Source: Pseudomonas chlororaphis (GTDB lineage: Bacteria > Pseudomonadota > Gammaproteobacteria > Pseudomonadales > Pseudomonadaceae). From it: DNA of 64,000 bases. The stretch spans positions 5,020,501 to 5,084,500 of the forward strand of contig CP011020.1 of assembly GCA_001023535.1 (NCBI GenBank). Reading direction: 5' to 3'. Both the position numbers and the translations under genes were made by a program. This document shows, in pieces, positions 62,401 through 64,000 of this stretch (its first letter is position 1; every line of letters starts with the position of its first letter). The notes under the pieces were generated by a model. That model was not told the origin of the DNA, ran no database searches, and saw only the letters and a list, made by a program, of their open reading frames with translations.

Positions 62401-64000
62401 CGGTCAATGTGTCGTTACCGGTCCCACCGACCAATGTGTTATCCCTCGAGTTATAGGCGACTTGGATTACATCATCGCCGGCATCCCCGAACAGTTGGTT
62501 GGTACCGGCTCCACCATCCAAGGTATCGTTTCCACTTCCTCCATGGATGATGTCGTTGCCATTGAAACCAACCAAGTTGTCCGCCCCCGCGGTCCCCGTC
62601 TGGCTCAGACCCGCTGCAACCATATCCGACCATGTCCAGGTTGTGCCATCTGCAAACTCAATACGCTCAATAAGGGCCGAAGCAAGAGCGCTACTATCAG
62701 AAGTATTTCGATCGAACACTGCTTTTAGGGTTACCTGATCGATACCATTACGATGCATGAACACCAAATCGGAACCAGTCCTACGCATCAAGATATCGCT
62801 GGCGAGTATGTCTTCGCCGAAACGAAGAACATCCGTAGCGCTATAACCGGGATCATATTCCGAGATTGTGTCCTGACCGTCACCTAAATTAAACAAATAA
62901 GTGTCTGAAAAGTAGCTGCCGGTCAACGTATCGTTACCGGTTCCTCCGGCTAAAGTATTGTCCGTTGAGTTGTAGGCGACCTGGATTACATCTTCGCCCG
63001 CCTCACCAAAAAGCTGATTCTTACCAGTTCCACCATCAAGAATATCGTTTCCACTACCACCATGGATGATGTCGTCACCGCCGCCACCATAGAGAGTGTC
63101 GCTGCCGTCGTCCCCTCTCAAGCTATCGTTACTACCTTGGCCGTGCAAAGTGTCATTACCCAATCCCCCTACCAACGAGTCAGCAGCATCGGTTCCTGGC
63201 AGAAGGTCGTCCCCCTCAAATCCATTCTGGGCCATGGTGCTAATGAAATCTGACGTCCACACAGTTCCATCAGCGAAGTTAACTTGCTGAACTCGGTAAG
63301 AGAGACCACCCGACGGTTCAAAATAATATTTTATCGTCAGACGATCTGTTGTGCCCCTCAAGGAAATGACTAAGTCTGTGCCAGATTGGCTGAGTATAAC
63401 ATCCTCAGAAGTAATACCATCGGCAAATGTAATGGCATCGAATTCGGCGACGCCTAATTGAGGATTATTAATTGTATCCTGCCCCCAACCCTTGCCGAAT
63501 TGATAAGTATCTGAACCTTCGCCACCCTCTAGGAAATCGTTCCCAAATCCGCCTATCAAGACGTCATTGCCAGTGCTTCCGTAGAGGCTATCATCACCCT
63601 CGCCACCTGCAAGCACATCATTTCCATCACCACCGTTGACTAAATCTTTCCCCTCATCCCCATCAAGAAGGTCATCATTAGCAAGACCATATAACCTATC
63701 ATCGCCCAAGCCCCCCTTGAGGGTATTGATAGAGGCATCACCCCAAATGACATCATTCCCGTCGGTTGGACGTTGTACGACCATCTTTATTTGGTCAATT
63801 GTCCAAAAGCTGCCGTCATCAAATACGACGTGATCGACCGCGTAACCATGATTAGCAACAGTATCCTCGTCAAAATAACTCTGTATCGTAACTGAATCCG
63901 ACGTACCCTTTATTTCCAAAATCAGATCATAGTAGTTGCGTCGAACTATAATATCCGCTGCGGTTATGCTTGGACCAAATAGCAGCTTGTCAATTTTAGA
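59417..64000 (-). CDS. Very large RTX calcium-binding protein with tandem ~173-residue repeats (partial, N-terminus outside window)
   Basis: The frame is open to the window edge: codons beyond the last possible start (TTG at 63919) still encode the repeat (LLFGPSITAADIIVRR), so at least 1,527 residues are visible and the start lies outside. Seven near-identical units of about 173 residues (about 519 bp) follow two diverged ones. Each has a beta-strand block (LRFGSGILASDIVMRRTGSDL...VEFADGT.WTWSDM) and nonapeptide GGxGxD repeats (GGSGNDTLDGG, GGTGNDTLTGGYFSDTY). The C-terminus (TTDQRAQLDSVLAANWK) resembles type I secretion signals. It is probably a secreted or surface adhesin-like protein. DNA is AT-richer than the neighbours, suggesting transfer. 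No secretion genes for it are visible; AprDEF or a system beyond the edge may serve. Confidence 0.9.
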   Translation of the reverse strand, partial: SKIDKLLFGPSITAADIIVRRNYYDLILEIKGTSDSVTIQSYFDEDTVANHGYAVDHVVFDDGSFWTIDQIKMVVQRPTDGNDVIWGDASINTLKGGLGDDRLYGLANDDLLDGDEGKDLVNGGDGNDVLAGGEGDDSLYGSTGNDVLIGGFGNDFLEGGEGSDTYQFGKGWGQDTINNPQLGVAEFDAITFADGITSEDVILSQSGTDLVISLRGTTDRLTIKYYFEPSGGLSYRVQQVNFADGTVWTSDFISTMAQNGFEGDDLLPGTDAADSLVGGLGNDTLHGQGSNDSLRGDDGSDTLYGGGGDDIIHGGSGNDILDGGTGKNQLFGEAGEDVIQVAYNSTDNTLAGGTGNDTLTGSYFSDTYLFNLGDGQDTISEYDPGYSATDVLRFGEDILASDILMRRTGSDLVFMHRNGIDQVTLKAVFDRNTSDSSALASALIERIEFADGTTWTWSDMVAAGLSQTGTAGADNLVGFNGNDIIHGGSGNDTLDGGAGTNQLFGDAGDDVIQVAYNSRDNTLVGGTGNDTLTGGYFSDTYVFNLGDGQDTITEYDAGHSAMDTLRFGSGILASDIVMRRTGSDLMFLHRNGSDQVTVKGVFDRNGSDASAITSTLIERVEFADGTFWTWSDMVAAGLNQTGTAGADALVGFNGNDNIHAGAGNDTLDAGTGTNQLFGDAGDDVIQVAYNSRDNILAGGTGNDTLTGGYFSDTYLFNLGDGQDTISEYDAGFSGIDTLRFGAGILASDIQAYKSGADVVFMHNNGTDQVRIKGWFDGTSSSAAAVTQSVLERVEFADGTSWSLADIATKGFRQVGTAGNDSLSGSSGNDSINGGDGDDLLDGGSGTNQLFGDAGNDVIQVAYNSRNNTLAGGSGNDVLTGGYFSDTYVFNLGDGQDTISEYDGGNVATDTLRFGSDIVASDIVIRRTGADLMFLHRNGSDQLMVKGVFDRNGSDASAVTSTLIERVEFADGTFWTWSDMVAAGLSQTGNAGADNLVGFNGNDIIHGGSGNDTLDGGAGTNQLFGDAGDDVIQVAYNSRDNTLAGGTGNDTLSGGYFSDTYLFNLGDGQDTISEYDPGYGGLDTLRFGSGVQASDILMRRTGFDLTFLHRNGTDQITVKGLFDGVTSNTSSVSQSVIERVEFADGTYWTWSDMVATGLNQTGTDNADTMLGWNGNDIIHGGSGDDTLDAAGGTNQLFGDAGNDLIQVATNSRDNLLVGGTGNDTLTGGYFSDTYVFNLGDGQDTISEYDPGYGGIDTLRFGTGILASDIQAYKSGADVVFMHSNGIDQVKVKGWFDGATSSASVVTQSVLERVEFADGTSWALADIAAKGLRQVGTAGADSLSGSNGNDNIYGGAGNDVLDGGAGTNRLFGEAGNDVIQVSSNSRDNTLSGGAGDDTLTGGYFADTYLFNRGDGQDTVNEYDPGYGMSDTLALGTDLSPQDLWFRRSGSDLEISVVGGDEKLTVSNWYQGGVYHIEAMKLSDGKTLLDSQVQSLVDTMASFGVAPGAETTITTDQRAQLDSVLAANWK

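Overview
The window looks like a chromosomal segment of a Pseudomonas of the P. fluorescens group (possibly near the corrugata/brassicacearum lineages). The evidence is high GC, the seven-gene alkaline protease / type I secretion / autotransporter / lipase locus typical of these bacteria, GTGGGAGC- and GTGGCGAG-type REP palindromes between genes, and Pseudomonas-style genes such as a DUF1652-like protein and a T_hemolysin gene. No tRNA, rRNA, CRISPR array or intact insertion sequence was seen.

Left part (1-15.1 kb). A minus-strand pair encodes a VRR-NUC (FAN1-type) nuclease and an XPD/DinG-like helicase with a RecB-like N-terminus, cut by the left edge. A small lipoprotein gene follows. Then comes the exoenzyme locus, read right to left: aprA (serralysin), inh (its inhibitor), aprD-aprE-aprF (type I exporter), a subtilisin-type autotransporter and a family I.3 lipase. 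AprDEF presumably exports both AprA and the lipase.

Middle (15.1-35.6 kb). Housekeeping and accessory genes: a LysR/DHA2 exporter divergent pair, a UvrD-like helicase, pgm, a MocR-type regulator next to an unknown 496-residue protein, and a quinone-oxidoreductase-like gene divergent from a LysR gene. Next is an amino-acid/polyamine module (Lrp regulator, acetylpolyamine amidohydrolase-like enzyme, ornithine cyclodeaminase, CycA-like permease). It is bracketed by two gene scars, a truncated RidA gene and the last 14 codons of a LysR gene, which suggests the module was inserted or exchanged. A GNAT and cupin gene pair closes this part.

35.6-41.9 kb. A tightly overlapping seven-gene operon encodes a T_hemolysin-family protein, an AMP-forming acyl ligase with an altered A10 motif, a heme-oxygenase-like diiron oxidase with all expected metal ligands, a short-chain dehydrogenase, a periplasmic TPR protein and a two-component system. 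It looks like a small fatty-acid-derived metabolite pathway with its own sensor and is the best candidate here for an undescribed system.

42-58.4 kb. An ABC exporter is followed by a rare TetR-MarR fusion regulator divergent from a Bcr/CflA exporter, with two perfect 16-bp palindromes between them. Next is a lipid-flavoured regulon: MFP - RND pump - beta-ketoacyl synthase, NodT-type outer-membrane factor - SDR, thioesterase - FadL, and a TetR repressor. Each of the four transcription units carries a GTGAC-N14-GTCAC operator, so they can be read as one regulon.

Right end (58.4-64 kb). About 1 kb of AT-richer DNA without a convincing gene, then the C-terminal 1,527 codons of a very large RTX protein built from tandem repeats of about 173 residues. 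It runs off the right edge.
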